This document shows, in pieces, positions 35,918-44,608 of a stretch of 64,000 nucleotides of DNA. The stretch is from Acidobacteriota bacterium (GTDB taxonomy: Bacteria; Acidobacteriota; Terriglobia; Acidiferrales; UBA7541): assembly GCA_021324935.1 (NCBI GenBank), contig JAJPIE010000045.1:1-64000 (forward strand), read 5' to 3'. Position 1 is the stretch's first letter, and each line of letters starts with the position of its first letter. A program made the translations under genes and the position numbers. Under the pieces are notes generated by a model, which saw only the letters and a list, made by a program, of their open reading frames with translations, ran no database searches and was not told the origin of the DNA.

Positions 35918-37264
35918 ATGACTACAGCAACCCCCTCCTCCTCGCTTTTTTCCCGCAATCTTCGCAAGGACTATCCCGTCGCTGTGCGCGGCGAAGGCTC
36001 CTGGATCATCTCCGCCGATGGCCGCCGCTACCTCGACGCCGCGGGACAAGCCGCCGTCGTCAGCATTGGTCACGGCGTCCCGGAAATCGGCCGCGCCATG
36101 GCGGAACAGTCCGATCGCATCGCTTTTGCCCACACCAGCCAGTTCCATTCGGAGCCTGCCGAAAAGCTCGCTTCGCGCATCCTTTCCTTCGCCCCGCGCA
36201 ATTTTCACGATGGTGGCCGCGTCTACTTTGTGTCCGGTGGCTCCGAGGCCACAGAGACCGCGATAAAACTGGTTCGTCAATATTTTCTGGAAGCCGGCCA
36301 GCCCTCACGATTCCGGGTCGTTTCCCGCAAACAGAGCTATCACGGCAGCACCCTGGGGGCTATGTCCGTCAGCGGCAACGTCGGCCGCAAAGCTCCGTAC
36401 ACGCCGCTGCTTCCGGATTGGGGGCACGTCTCCCCCTGCTTCTGCTACCACTGCCCATTCGGCAAAAAGTATCCGGAATGCAATCTCGCCTGCGCCGACG
36501 ATCTTGACGCTTATCTTCGCGCCAGCGATCCCTCTAACGTCGCCGCATTTATTTTCGAGCCCGTCGTCGGAGCCACGCTGGGCGCCGCTGCCGCAGTGAA
36601 CGGCTACACAGCGCGCATCGCCGAAATCTGCCAAAGGCACGGCATCCTTTTAATCGCCGACGAAGTCATGTGCGGCCTCGGCCGCACCGGCAAGCCGTTC
36701 GCATGCCAACACTGGGGTCTCGAACCGGACATCATTCTTACAGGCAAGGGAATCGCCAGCGGCTATGCGCCGCTCGGCGCCGTATTGGTCTCCCCGCGCG
36801 TGGTCGAAGCGTTTGAAAAAGGCACCGCCGCATTCATGCACGGCTTCACGTACCAGGCGCATCCGGTATCGACCGCCGCGGGCAACGCCGTCTTCGACTA
36901 TCTTGAATCGCACAAACTGTTCGACCGCGTCGGTCCGGCCGCAGAGTCGCTCCGGAAATCCCTCGCCGCCCTCGAATCCCACAAACATGTCGGCCAGATT
37001 CGCGGACTCGGTCTTCTGCAAGCCGTCGAGTTTGTGAAAGACAAATCCGCGCGCGAACCCTTCCCAAAAGAAGCCGGCATCGCCGAAAAAATCCGCCATG
37101 CCGCGCTGGAGAAAAACGTCCTCACTTACCCTTCGCAAGGCGCCCTCGACGGCTCGCGCGGCGATCATGTCCTTCTCGCTCCGCCCTTCATCATCACTCC
37201 GCAGGAGTGCCAACTGGTCGCCGATGCCTTACAATACGCGCTGGGCAAAGTCTTTCCAGCTTGA
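35918..37264 (+). CDS. Class III (omega) aminotransferase A
   Basis: A 448-residue PLP enzyme of the ornithine/beta-alanine/GABA aminotransferase fold. Visible are the phosphate-binding SGGSEATETAIKLVRQYF, the PLP-ring Asp in LLIADEVMCGLGRTG, and the Schiff-base Lys in ILTGKGIASGYAPLGAVLV. A CFCYHCPFGKKYPECNLAC insertion holds four Cys and one His and could bind metal. The substrate is probably an omega-amino acid or diamine with pyruvate as acceptor. Start at ATG 35918 (MTTATPSSS); the frame extends further upstream into the promoter shared with the divergent M61 gene, 117 bp away. First gene of the plus-strand amine/peptide cluster. Confidence 0.88.
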   Translation: MTTATPSSSLFSRNLRKDYPVAVRGEGSWIISADGRRYLDAAGQAAVVSIGHGVPEIGRAMAEQSDRIAFAHTSQFHSEPAEKLASRILSFAPRNFHDGGRVYFVSGGSEATETAIKLVRQYFLEAGQPSRFRVVSRKQSYHGSTLGAMSVSGNVGRKAPYTPLLPDWGHVSPCFCYHCPFGKKYPECNLACADDLDAYLRASDPSNVAAFIFEPVVGATLGAAAAVNGYTARIAEICQRHGILLIADEVMCGLGRTGKPFACQHWGLEPDIILTGKGIASGYAPLGAVLVSPRVVEAFEKGTAAFMHGFTYQAHPVSTAAGNAVFDYLESHKLFDRVGPAAESLRKSLAALESHKHVGQIRGLGLLQAVEFVKDKSAREPFPKEAGIAEKIRHAALEKNVLTYPSQGALDGSRGDHVLLAPPFIITPQECQLVADALQYALGKVFPA

Positions 37265-37319
37265 TCGCGTTTGGGCCCGGCATTCATTCAATTCATCTTT
37301 AATCGGTGGAGATCCTCTC

Positions 37320-38507
37320 ATGCGTCGTGTTGCGTCCTCGCTGCTTCTCGCTTGCACCCTGCTCTTCCTCGCCTGCTCTGCTTCGCCACAGGAGAAATCT
37401 GCCGCGAAGCCTCGCGCCCGCGATCTCGGCATCCCTTTCGACGGCACGCCCGGCCCGTTCAATGCCATCACTGACGTCGCCGGCGTCACTGTCGGCCACA
37501 CGACACTCATTTCTGGCGAGGGCAAACTTGTGGTCGGCAAAGGCCCCGTCCGCACCGGCGTCACCGCGGTGCTCCCGCGGGGCAAAAATTCCATGCTGGA
37601 TCCCGTTTTCGCTGGATGGTTCGCGCAGAACGGAAACGGCGAAATGACCGGCACGGCCTGGGTGGAAGAATCCGGCTTTCTCGAAGGCCCCGTGATGATC
37701 ACCAACACGCACAGCGTCGGCGTCGTGCGCGACGCGGTGATTCAATGGCGCGTGCAACATGGCCAGCCCGACGCCAGCGGTTACTGGTGGTCGCTTCCCG
37801 TCGTCGCGGAAACCTGGGATGGCTGGCTGAACGACATCAACGGTTTTCACGTGAGGCCCGAACACGTCTTTCATGCCATGGAATCCGCGGAATCCGGCCC
37901 TGTGGCCGAAGGCAACGTCGGCGGCGGAACGGGCATGATTTGTAGCGGCTATAAAGGTGGCATCGGCACGTCTTCCCGCAAGCTTTCGGAGAAAGACGGC
38001 GGCTACACTGTCGGCGTCCTGGTACAGTGCAACTTCGGCTCGCGCAAGAATCTGCGCATCGCCGGCATTCCCGTTGGCCGTGAAATTGCTTCCGAGGATC
38101 CTTACGCCTATCAGCCTTCGGATATTTCCGAACGTGGCTCCATCATCATCGTCATCGCAACGGACGCTCCGCTCATCTCCACGCAGCTCAAACGCCTTGC
38201 CCGTCGCGCCACGCTCGGCCTCGGCCGCGTCGGCAGCATTTCTGGCGACGGCTCCGGCGACATCTTCATCGCCTTCTCGACCGCAAATTCCGGCGCTTGG
38301 GCTTCGAAGAACGTTGCCGAGGTGAAGATGCTGCCGAACGGTTCACTGGATCCCGTCTTTGTCGCCGTCGTCGAAGCCACCGAAGAAGCCATCGTCAACG
38401 CCATGATCGCTGCCGACTCGATGACCGGCATCGACAATCACCATGTCACAGCAATCCCTCACGACCAACTCCGAGCCGTGTTGAAAAAATACAACCGCCT
38501 TCAGTAG
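37320..38507 (+). CDS. Secreted P1-family peptidase (DmpA/BapA-type)
   Basis: A 395-residue N-terminal-nucleophile peptidase precursor. A lipoprotein-like or cleavable signal occupies residues 1-25 (SSLLLACTLLFLACSAS, with a Cys suitable for lipidation). The P1 core starts with GPFNAITDVAGVTVGHTTL and includes EGNVGGGTGM. The self-cleavage/nucleophile site is Ser312 in GDGSGDIFIAFSTAN, preceded by DAPLISTQLKRLARRATLGLG. Relatives are L-aminopeptidase/D-esterases and beta-peptidyl aminopeptidases. Located 55 bp after an omega-aminotransferase, it could release beta-amino acids or D-residues for that enzyme. Its stop codon TAG is the TAG of a palindromic repeat. Confidence 0.9.
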   Translation: MRRVASSLLLACTLLFLACSASPQEKSAAKPRARDLGIPFDGTPGPFNAITDVAGVTVGHTTLISGEGKLVVGKGPVRTGVTAVLPRGKNSMLDPVFAGWFAQNGNGEMTGTAWVEESGFLEGPVMITNTHSVGVVRDAVIQWRVQHGQPDASGYWWSLPVVAETWDGWLNDINGFHVRPEHVFHAMESAESGPVAEGNVGGGTGMICSGYKGGIGTSSRKLSEKDGGYTVGVLVQCNFGSRKNLRIAGIPVGREIASEDPYAYQPSDISERGSIIIVIATDAPLISTQLKRLARRATLGLGRVGSISGDGSGDIFIAFSTANSGAWASKNVAEVKMLPNGSLDPVFVAVVEATEEAIVNAMIAADSMTGIDNHHVTAIPHDQLRAVLKKYNRLQ

Positions 38508-38530
38508 CACAGGCTTTAGCCCGTGTCTGC
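38504..38530 (+). repeat. REP-like palindrome, copy A (contains a stop codon)
   Basis: It begins GTAGCACAGGCTTTAGCCCG and continues TGTCTGC; GGCT/AGCC arms flank TTT. The TAG at its start is the stop codon of the P1 peptidase gene. Related copies are at 43169, 44556 and 48130-48185. Confidence 0.6.
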
Positions 38531-38559
38531 GTTCTTGGGTTATTTCTCGTGCTTTCGAA

Positions 38560-39762
38560 TCAAAGTGCAACCGCGGCCGTCTTCCGCGGGGGATTGAAGA
38601 ACGGCAGCGGCACGATCTTGGCCGATACTGTCTTCCGCGAAGCTTCCACGGTCAATTCCATGCTTAGGGTTGATCCCAGAGCCGTGCTTTCCCGCCCCAC
38701 GGACGCCAGCGCGATCATCCGCTTCAAGGTCGGCGACCACGTCGTGGACGTCGCCTTTCCCACTTGGCGCCTCGCTCGATACACCGGTACGGCCACACGC
38801 GACGCCGTGGCGGGAACCTGCGGCGCCATCCCGATTCTTTCGTAAAGCGCTTCCACTTCGCCCCAATTCACTTCTAGCCCCACCAATTGTCGCGCCGGGC
38901 CGCCCTTTTTCGCTTCGCGTTCGAGCGCCTCACGTCCCACAAAATTCTCTTTCTTCAAATCCACCAGCTTTCCCAGGCCGATCTCTCCAGGCGTATAGCG
39001 CTGCTCATCAATCAGCGCCCGCTTGCTGGAAATGTAATCGACCTCAATCAGAATCAGCCCCGCCTCAATGCGCGCGATGTCCAGCGCCACCATCCCCGCC
39101 GGATGAATATCAAAGGAACGCCCTTTGTTCATCAATTCGTCAAACACCTTCAGCGCACCTTTCCATGGCACCCAGATCTCAAAACCGAGATCGCCCGTGT
39201 AACCGGTCCGCGAAATATCCACCGGAACGCCGGCAATCTTCCCGTGGGTCACACGGAAATACTTCAGTCCGGCAATATTCGCTTCCGCGGCCGAGTTCAG
39301 CAGCCGCGCGGACGTTGGCCCTTGCAGCGCCAGCGCCGCCACTTTCTCGGAAATGTCCTCGATGTGCACGTCCAGCCCAAGGGCATTCTGTTGAAACCAT
39401 CGCAAGCTGGGATCCGCGGCCGTCCAGCGATAGTCGTTCTCACCCAGCCGCGTGATCGTGCCGTCGTCAATTACTTTGCCTTCCGGGTCGCACCAGCAGC
39501 AGTAAATCACCTGGTCCACGGCAACCTTGTTGATGTCGCGCGTAATTACGCGATTCACGAACTTCGTGGCGTCTTTGCCAGTGATTCGGTATTTGAAAAG
39601 TGGCGTGATGTCGATCAACGCGGAAGAGTTGCGAATGGCGTTGTATTCGTGCTCGTGCGTCATTTCATAGGCGCCGACGGTGTAATAGCCCGACCACTCC
39701 TTGAAATTCAGGCTCTCGCATAACGCGAGAGTTCTCTCATGAAACGCGGTTCCGACCGGCAC
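38560..39762 (-). CDS. GcvT-like aminomethyltransferase-family protein
   Basis: A 400-residue folate-binding-fold protein. It starts at GTG 39762, four bases after GGGAGGA. Family blocks are YEMTHEHEYNAIRNSSALID, YRITGKDATKFVNRVITRDI, VDISRTGYTGDLGFEIWVP, DIARIEAGLILIEVDY and RYTPGEIGLGKLVDLKK. GcvT transfers a methylene group from an aminomethyl carrier to tetrahydrofolate; relatives demethylate dimethylglycine, sarcosine or sulfur compounds. No GcvH, GcvP or GcvL is near, so this is not the glycine cleavage operon. It is divergent from the flavoprotein pair across a 209-bp gap and may take the one-carbon unit released by those oxidases. Confidence 0.85.
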   Translation of the reverse strand: MPVGTAFHERTLALCESLNFKEWSGYYTVGAYEMTHEHEYNAIRNSSALIDITPLFKYRITGKDATKFVNRVITRDINKVAVDQVIYCCWCDPEGKVIDDGTITRLGENDYRWTAADPSLRWFQQNALGLDVHIEDISEKVAALALQGPTSARLLNSAAEANIAGLKYFRVTHGKIAGVPVDISRTGYTGDLGFEIWVPWKGALKVFDELMNKGRSFDIHPAGMVALDIARIEAGLILIEVDYISSKRALIDEQRYTPGEIGLGKLVDLKKENFVGREALEREAKKGGPARQLVGLEVNWGEVEALYERIGMAPQVPATASRVAVPVYRARRQVGKATSTTWSPTLKRMIALASVGRESTALGSTLSMELTVEASRKTVSAKIVPLPFFNPPRKTAAVAL

Positions 39763-39971
39763 GATTCCTCCCGAATAACTTCGTCAACCCGTTCCCTGCC
39801 ACGACACAATCGTCAAACCTTGCCGAAATTATAGTGACGACGCTCACACTCCTGCAAGCGGCGCCCGCGTATCTTCAGGTCAAGTGCGCTTGTGAACCTC
39901 GCGCACTACCAGTAGAATGATGCGTTATTTGTAGATTGCCGTTCTTCCTTTTCCTTCTGGAGTTTTAGCGC

Positions 39972-41564
39972 ATGGCTCAGTCCTACGATGTCGTCGTCAT
40001 CGGAGGCGGTCACAACGGGCTTGTGAACGCCGCCTACCTGGCGAAAGCAGGCAAGAAAGTGCTGGTGCTGGAACGCCGCGGCGTGCTGGGCGGTGCCGCG
40101 GTCACTGAAGAAATCGTCCCCGGCTTTCTCTTTTCCGAATGCTCCTACGTGGTTTCGCTGCTTCGCCCGGAAATCATCCGCGAACTCGATCTTCCGCGTC
40201 ACGGCCTGGAAATCCTACCTCTCGACGGCACCTTTTCGCCAATGCTCAACGGCGACTACCTTTGGCGCGTGAATGATCACGCCAAAACGCAGCGCGAAAT
40301 CCGCCGCCACTCCCGCCTTGACGCCGAAGCCTATGACGAATTTTCGAAGATGATGACGCCGATGTGCCGCTTTGTGAAGCCGCTGCTTTCGATGATTCCG
40401 CCGGATCCCACAACGCTGAATCCGAAAGACCTCAAGCAGCTCCATTTCCTGCTGCAGCGTTTTCGCGAACTCAGCTCCGACGAGCGCTATACCCTGATAC
40501 AACTCATGACCATGAGCGCCGCCGATTTTCTCGACCAGTGGTTTGAGACCGACGTGCTGAAAGCCACCATGTCCGCCTCCGGCATCATCGGCACATTCCT
40601 CGGCATTCGCTCTCCCGGCACCGCTTACGTCCTGCTGCACCACTATATGGGCGAAATCGACGGCGCGTTCCGCTCCTGGGGTTTCAGCCGCGGCGGCACG
40701 GGCGCCATTTCCAACTCCATTGGCTCGGCAGCGCGGGAATTGGGCGTCGAAATCCGCACCAATTCTCCCGTGGCCAAAATCCTGACCAAGGATGGTCGCG
40801 CGGTCGGTGTCGCTCTGAAATCCGGCGAAGAGATTCGTTGCAAAGTAGTTTCCTCGAGCGTCGACCCCAACCTGACCTTTCTGCAATTCATGGAAACGAA
40901 AGAATTGCCGGCCGATTTTGTGGACAGCGTGAAGCGCTACAAATTCCGCGGCTCCTCCGGCAAGGTAAATCTGGCGCTCGATGCCCTGCCGAATTTCAAA
41001 GCCATTCCTGGTCCCGGCGCGCATCTTCGCGGCGCCGTCTCCATTTCCCCCGGCATGGAATACATGGAACGCGCCTACGACGACGCGAAATACGGCCGTT
41101 ATTCGCAGCGCCCCTATATCGACATGGTCATCCCCAGCCTCACCGATCCCTCCGTCGCGCCCGCCGGCAAGCACGTGCTTTCCTGCTTCGTACAGTACGC
41201 GCCCTACAAGCTCGCCGAAGGTACCTGGGACGACCAGCGCGAGGCCTTCGGCAATAACGTCATCAACACCATCGCCGAGCACGCTCCCAACATCAAGGAC
41301 ATCATCATCGGCAAACAGGTGCTCACGCCTCTCGATCTCGAGCGCGAATTCGGCCTCACCCAGGGCAACATCTTCCAGGGCGAACTTTCGCTGGAACAAC
41401 TTTTCTTCCTGCGCCCCGTTCCCGGTTGGGCGTATTACCGCACACCCATTCACAACCTCTATATGTGCGGCTCCGCCACGCATCCCGGCGGGGGCATCAT
41501 GGGAGCCAATGGCCGCATCGCCAGCCAGGTGATCCTGAAAGAGTGGAAGAAGGCGGCCAACTGA
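39972..41564 (+). CDS. PYROXD2/phytoene-desaturase-like FAD oxidoreductase, copy 1
   Basis: A 530-residue FAD-dependent amine-oxidase-fold protein. The N-terminal dinucleotide motif VVIGGGHNGLVNAAYLAKAG at residues 8-27 ends in the ribose-binding Glu of VLERR, and the C-terminal FAD block reads LYMCGSATHPGGGIMGANGR. It resembles crtI-type desaturases and PYROXD2, but no carotenoid genes are present, so carotenoid synthesis is not implied. The paralogue next door starts 2 bp after this stop. An amine or amino-acid-derived substrate is suggested by the flanking GcvT-like and aminotransferase genes; that is inference. Confidence 0.85.
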   Translation: MAQSYDVVVIGGGHNGLVNAAYLAKAGKKVLVLERRGVLGGAAVTEEIVPGFLFSECSYVVSLLRPEIIRELDLPRHGLEILPLDGTFSPMLNGDYLWRVNDHAKTQREIRRHSRLDAEAYDEFSKMMTPMCRFVKPLLSMIPPDPTTLNPKDLKQLHFLLQRFRELSSDERYTLIQLMTMSAADFLDQWFETDVLKATMSASGIIGTFLGIRSPGTAYVLLHHYMGEIDGAFRSWGFSRGGTGAISNSIGSAARELGVEIRTNSPVAKILTKDGRAVGVALKSGEEIRCKVVSSSVDPNLTFLQFMETKELPADFVDSVKRYKFRGSSGKVNLALDALPNFKAIPGPGAHLRGAVSISPGMEYMERAYDDAKYGRYSQRPYIDMVIPSLTDPSVAPAGKHVLSCFVQYAPYKLAEGTWDDQREAFGNNVINTIAEHAPNIKDIIIGKQVLTPLDLEREFGLTQGNIFQGELSLEQLFFLRPVPGWAYYRTPIHNLYMCGSATHPGGGIMGANGRIASQVILKEWKKAAN

Positions 41565-41566
41565 CC

Positions 41567-43165
41567 ATGCCTATCGGCGACAAGGTTCTGCTCATTGGCG
41601 GCGGCCACAACGCACTGATCGCCGCTTTCTATCTGGCCAAGGGAGGCTTCAAGCCCACGGTCCTTGAGCGCCGCGAACACGTCGGCGGCGGCGCCATCAC
41701 CGAAGAATTTCATCCCGGCTTCAAGGCCTCTACGCTTTCCCACACGCTTGGGCCGCTGCGCGCAGACGTCGCACGGAACCTGCAACTGGAACGCTTCAAT
41801 CTCCACATCATCCAGCCGGAGCCGCGCCTTTTCGCTCCAGCTCCCGATGGCCGCGGATTGCTCTTCTATAACGACGCGGCAAAAACCGCCGGCGCGCTCT
41901 CGCACCTTTCCTCCAAGGACAGCTCGCGCTACACGGAATTTGCTGAGGCCCTCGAGGAGGTCGCTGAAGTCTTTGGCCGCATCGCTTCCATCACACCGCC
42001 GGCTATCGATCACCCTTCGCCGGAAGATTTCTGGAACCTTTTCGTCACCGGGCGCGCGGTCCGCAGCCTCGGGAAACACGGAATCTTTGATTTTCTCCGC
42101 TGGGGGCCGATGGCCGTGGCGGACTTCGTCGCCGAATTTTTCGATTCCGAGCTGCTTCGTGCAGCCATTGCCGCGCGCGGCATCTTTGGCGCCAATCTCG
42201 GCCCGTGGTCCGCGGGGTCCACAGCGCTCTTGCTTTTGCGCGCCGCCGCCGATCCTCACCCAGTGGGTTGCGCCTCGTTCCCGCGCGGCGGGCTGGGCGA
42301 ATTCTCTCGCGCGCTGGCCGAAGCGGCGAAGGCCGCCGGCGCCGAGATTCGCACCAACGCCGAAGTGCGCGAGATTCGCACAAAGAATGGAGCTGTCTCC
42401 GGCGTGGTGCTTGCCGACGGCGAAGAAATCTCCTGCGGAACGGTTGTCTCGGGGGTCGATCCCAAGCGCACTTTCTTCCAATTGCTCGATCCCGCGAATC
42501 TCGATCCCGTCTTTGCGATGCGCATGAAGAATTTCCGCATCTCCGGCAGTGTCGCCAAAGTCCACCTCGCCCTCGGCGATCTGCCGCACTTCACTTCCCT
42601 TTCCGATACCGTTGCGCCGGATGGCTTTCGCGAAGCGCTTTCCGGCCGGATCCATATAGGACCGGAAATCGACTATCTCGAGAAGGCCTTCGACGCGACG
42701 AAGTATGGCGAAATCTCCAAAGCCCCCGTGCTCGATGTAACCATTCCAACGTTGCTCGATCCTTCGCTCGCGCCAGAAGGCAAACACGTGCTCTCCGCCT
42801 ACTTCCAGTTCGCGCCGTACAAGTTGAGATTTGGCACATGGAAGGAACGCCGCGGCGAATTGGCGAATACTGTGATCAAGACGCTGTCGGCCTATGCGCC
42901 AAAACTGCCGAACCTGGTTGAAGCGGCGCATGTCATCACGCCGCTCGATCTGGAAACCGATCACGGCTTCACCGGCGGCCACATCTTCCACGGCGAACTG
43001 GCGCTGGATCAGCTCTTCACCATGCGCCCCGTGCTCGATTGGGCCCGCTATCAGACCCCGGTGAAGGGCTTGTTCCTCTGCAGCAATGGCACTCACCCGG
43101 GGAATGGTTTGACCGGCGCATCCGGCGCCATCGCCGCCAAGGAGATCATCCACGAACTGCGCTGA
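41567..43165 (+). CDS. PYROXD2/phytoene-desaturase-like FAD oxidoreductase, copy 2
   Basis: A 532-residue paralogue of the preceding gene, sharing its whole layout. It has LIGGGHNALIAAFYLAKGG with VLERR at the N-terminus, a matching GxISFPRGGLGEF-like mid-region (CASFPRGGLGEFSRAL), an EGKHVLSAYFQFAPYKL block and the C-terminal LFLCSNGTHPGNGLTGASGA. The two differ throughout, so the duplication is old, and tandem placement suggests a heterodimer or two successive oxidation steps. The start is ATG 41567, coupled to the previous stop by two bases. A palindromic repeat follows its stop. Confidence 0.85.
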   Translation: MPIGDKVLLIGGGHNALIAAFYLAKGGFKPTVLERREHVGGGAITEEFHPGFKASTLSHTLGPLRADVARNLQLERFNLHIIQPEPRLFAPAPDGRGLLFYNDAAKTAGALSHLSSKDSSRYTEFAEALEEVAEVFGRIASITPPAIDHPSPEDFWNLFVTGRAVRSLGKHGIFDFLRWGPMAVADFVAEFFDSELLRAAIAARGIFGANLGPWSAGSTALLLLRAAADPHPVGCASFPRGGLGEFSRALAEAAKAAGAEIRTNAEVREIRTKNGAVSGVVLADGEEISCGTVVSGVDPKRTFFQLLDPANLDPVFAMRMKNFRISGSVAKVHLALGDLPHFTSLSDTVAPDGFREALSGRIHIGPEIDYLEKAFDATKYGEISKAPVLDVTIPTLLDPSLAPEGKHVLSAYFQFAPYKLRFGTWKERRGELANTVIKTLSAYAPKLPNLVEAAHVITPLDLETDHGFTGGHIFHGELALDQLFTMRPVLDWARYQTPVKGLFLCSNGTHPGNGLTGASGAIAAKEIIHELR

Positions 43166-43168
43166 CAT

Positions 43169-43191
43169 GTAGCGCGGGCTTCAGCCTGTGC
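43169..43191 (+). repeat. REP-like palindrome, copy B
   Basis: It begins GTAGCGCGGGCTTCAGCCTG and ends TGC; GGGCT/AGCC arms surround TTC. It lies four bases after the stop of the second flavoprotein gene and is followed by six T, so it might also act as a weak terminator. Confidence 0.55.
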
Positions 43192-43206
43192 TTTTTTGGC
43201 GGGATC

Positions 43207-44559
43207 ATGACCATCATCAACCGCGACAAACTTAAGCTCCTGCATCAGCGCGAGGCCGCGCGCTTCGTCGCCGAACACCCCCGCTCCGCCGACCTCTATC
43301 GCCGCGCGCAAGGTTCCCTGCTGGGTGGTGTGCCCATGAATTGGATGAAAAAGTGGGCCGGCGAATTTCCCATTTTTGTCACGCACGCCAAAGGAGCGCA
43401 TTTCACTTGTGCCGACGGCAAGGACTACGTGGACCTTTGCCTGGGCGACACCGGCGCCATGACCGGCCATTCGCCCGACGTAGTGGCTGAAGCCGTCGCT
43501 CGCCGCGCCAGAGAAGGCATCACACTGATGCTGCCCACCGAAGACGCCATCTTCGTCGGCGAAGATCTCAAGAAGCGCTTCGCCTTGCCCTACTGGCAGT
43601 TCACACTCACCGCCACCGACGCCAATCGATTTTCGATCCGCATCGCGCGCGAAATCACCCAGCGACCCAAAATTCTCGTCTATCACTATTGCTACCACGG
43701 CACCGTCGACGAAACCTTCGCCACCCTTCACGATGGCGTCGTTGGTCCGCGCCGTGGCAACATTGGCCCGCCCGTGGATCCTCTCGAAACCACGCGCATC
43801 GTCGAATTCAACGATCTCAACGCACTCGAAGACGCCCTGAAGCACAACGACGTCGCCTGCATCCTCGCCGAGCCGGCCATGACCAACGTCGGCATCATTC
43901 TGCCCGATCCGGATTACTGGAGAAACGCGCAGCAGCTTGCCAAACGCTATGGATCGCTCCTGATCGTCGATGAAACGCATTCCATCTGCGCCGGCCCGGG
44001 CGGCTGCACCGCCGAATGGAAGCTCGAGCCAGACATGCTTGTCTTTGGCAAAGCCATCGGCAGTGGCATTCCTGGGGCCACCTACGGCTGCTCCGAGGAA
44101 ATAGCCCAGCGCATCTCCGCGCGCATTCACCTGGAAGATTGCGACGTCGGAGGCATCGGCGGCACACTGGCGGGCAACGCGCTTTCCCTTGTGGCCATGC
44201 GCGCCACGCTGGAACATATCCTTACAACGGCGAATTTCAAAAAGATGGTTCCGCTCGCCGAGCGCTTTAACGACGGGGTGGCTGCAACGATCAAAAAACA
44301 TGGCCTGCCCTGGAATGTGCAGCGCCTTGGCTGCCGCGCCGAATACACCTTCTGCCAGCAGCCACCGCGCAACGGAGGCGAATCCGCGGCCGCGGCCGAT
44401 TTTGAGATGGAGCGTTACCTGCACCTCTACACGCTCAACCGCGGCGTTCTGCTGACGCCCTTCCACAACATGGCACTCATGTGCCCGGACACCACCGCCG
44501 CGGACATCGATCAGCACACACTACTATTTGCCGAAGCCCTTTCCGAACTGACCACGTAG
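43207..44559 (+). CDS. Class III aminotransferase B (glutamate-semialdehyde-aminotransferase-like)
   Basis: A 450-residue PLP enzyme. Hallmarks are TATDANRFSIRIAREITQRP (substrate/phosphate loop), YHYCYHGTVDETF, the PLP-ring Asp in LIVDETHSICAGPGG, and the Schiff-base Lys in LVFGKAIGSGIPGATYG. The TDANRF variant and MNWMKKWAGEFPIFVTHAKG entry segment mark a subgroup distinct from aminotransferase A at 35.9 kb and unlike HemL, since no other heme genes are nearby. It lies 41 bp after the flavoprotein pair, so it likely acts in the same pathway. Its TAG stop is part of a palindromic repeat. Substrate unknown. Confidence 0.87.
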   Translation: MTIINRDKLKLLHQREAARFVAEHPRSADLYRRAQGSLLGGVPMNWMKKWAGEFPIFVTHAKGAHFTCADGKDYVDLCLGDTGAMTGHSPDVVAEAVARRAREGITLMLPTEDAIFVGEDLKKRFALPYWQFTLTATDANRFSIRIAREITQRPKILVYHYCYHGTVDETFATLHDGVVGPRRGNIGPPVDPLETTRIVEFNDLNALEDALKHNDVACILAEPAMTNVGIILPDPDYWRNAQQLAKRYGSLLIVDETHSICAGPGGCTAEWKLEPDMLVFGKAIGSGIPGATYGCSEEIAQRISARIHLEDCDVGGIGGTLAGNALSLVAMRATLEHILTTANFKKMVPLAERFNDGVAATIKKHGLPWNVQRLGCRAEYTFCQQPPRNGGESAAAADFEMERYLHLYTLNRGVLLTPFHNMALMCPDTTAADIDQHTLLFAEALSELTT

Positions 44560-44577
44560 GCCCCGGGCTTTAGCTCG
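44556..44577 (+). repeat. REP-like palindrome, copy C (contains a stop codon)
   Basis: It begins GTAGGCCCCGGGCTTTAGCT and ends CG. The TAG is the stop of aminotransferase B, as the P1 peptidase stop lies in copy A. Confidence 0.55.
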
Positions 44578-44608
44578 ATTCAGCTTAGGGGAGCCGAAGG
44601 AAACATGC

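Noticed and set aside
38560..39762. Glycine cleavage system T protein (gcvT)
   Set aside because: No gcvH, gcvP or lpd nearby and the gene neighbours differ; a GcvT-like paralogue is a safer call.
39972..43165. Carotenoid biosynthesis (crtI-like phytoene desaturases)
   Set aside because: The similarity is only to the FAD fold; no crtB, crtE or cyclase genes are near and the neighbours are amine-metabolism genes.
41459..43168. 569-codon open frame antisense to the second flavoprotein gene
   Set aside because: Long antisense frames (also at 4630-5892, 25959-27110, 40215-41483, 43093-44517 and 58732-59958) mirror real genes in G+C-rich DNA; the sense proteins have clear family motifs and the antisense ones none.
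43207..44559. Glutamate-1-semialdehyde 2,1-aminomutase (hemL)
   Set aside because: The TDANRF loop and N-terminus differ from HemL and there are no heme genes around; annotated only as a class III aminotransferase.
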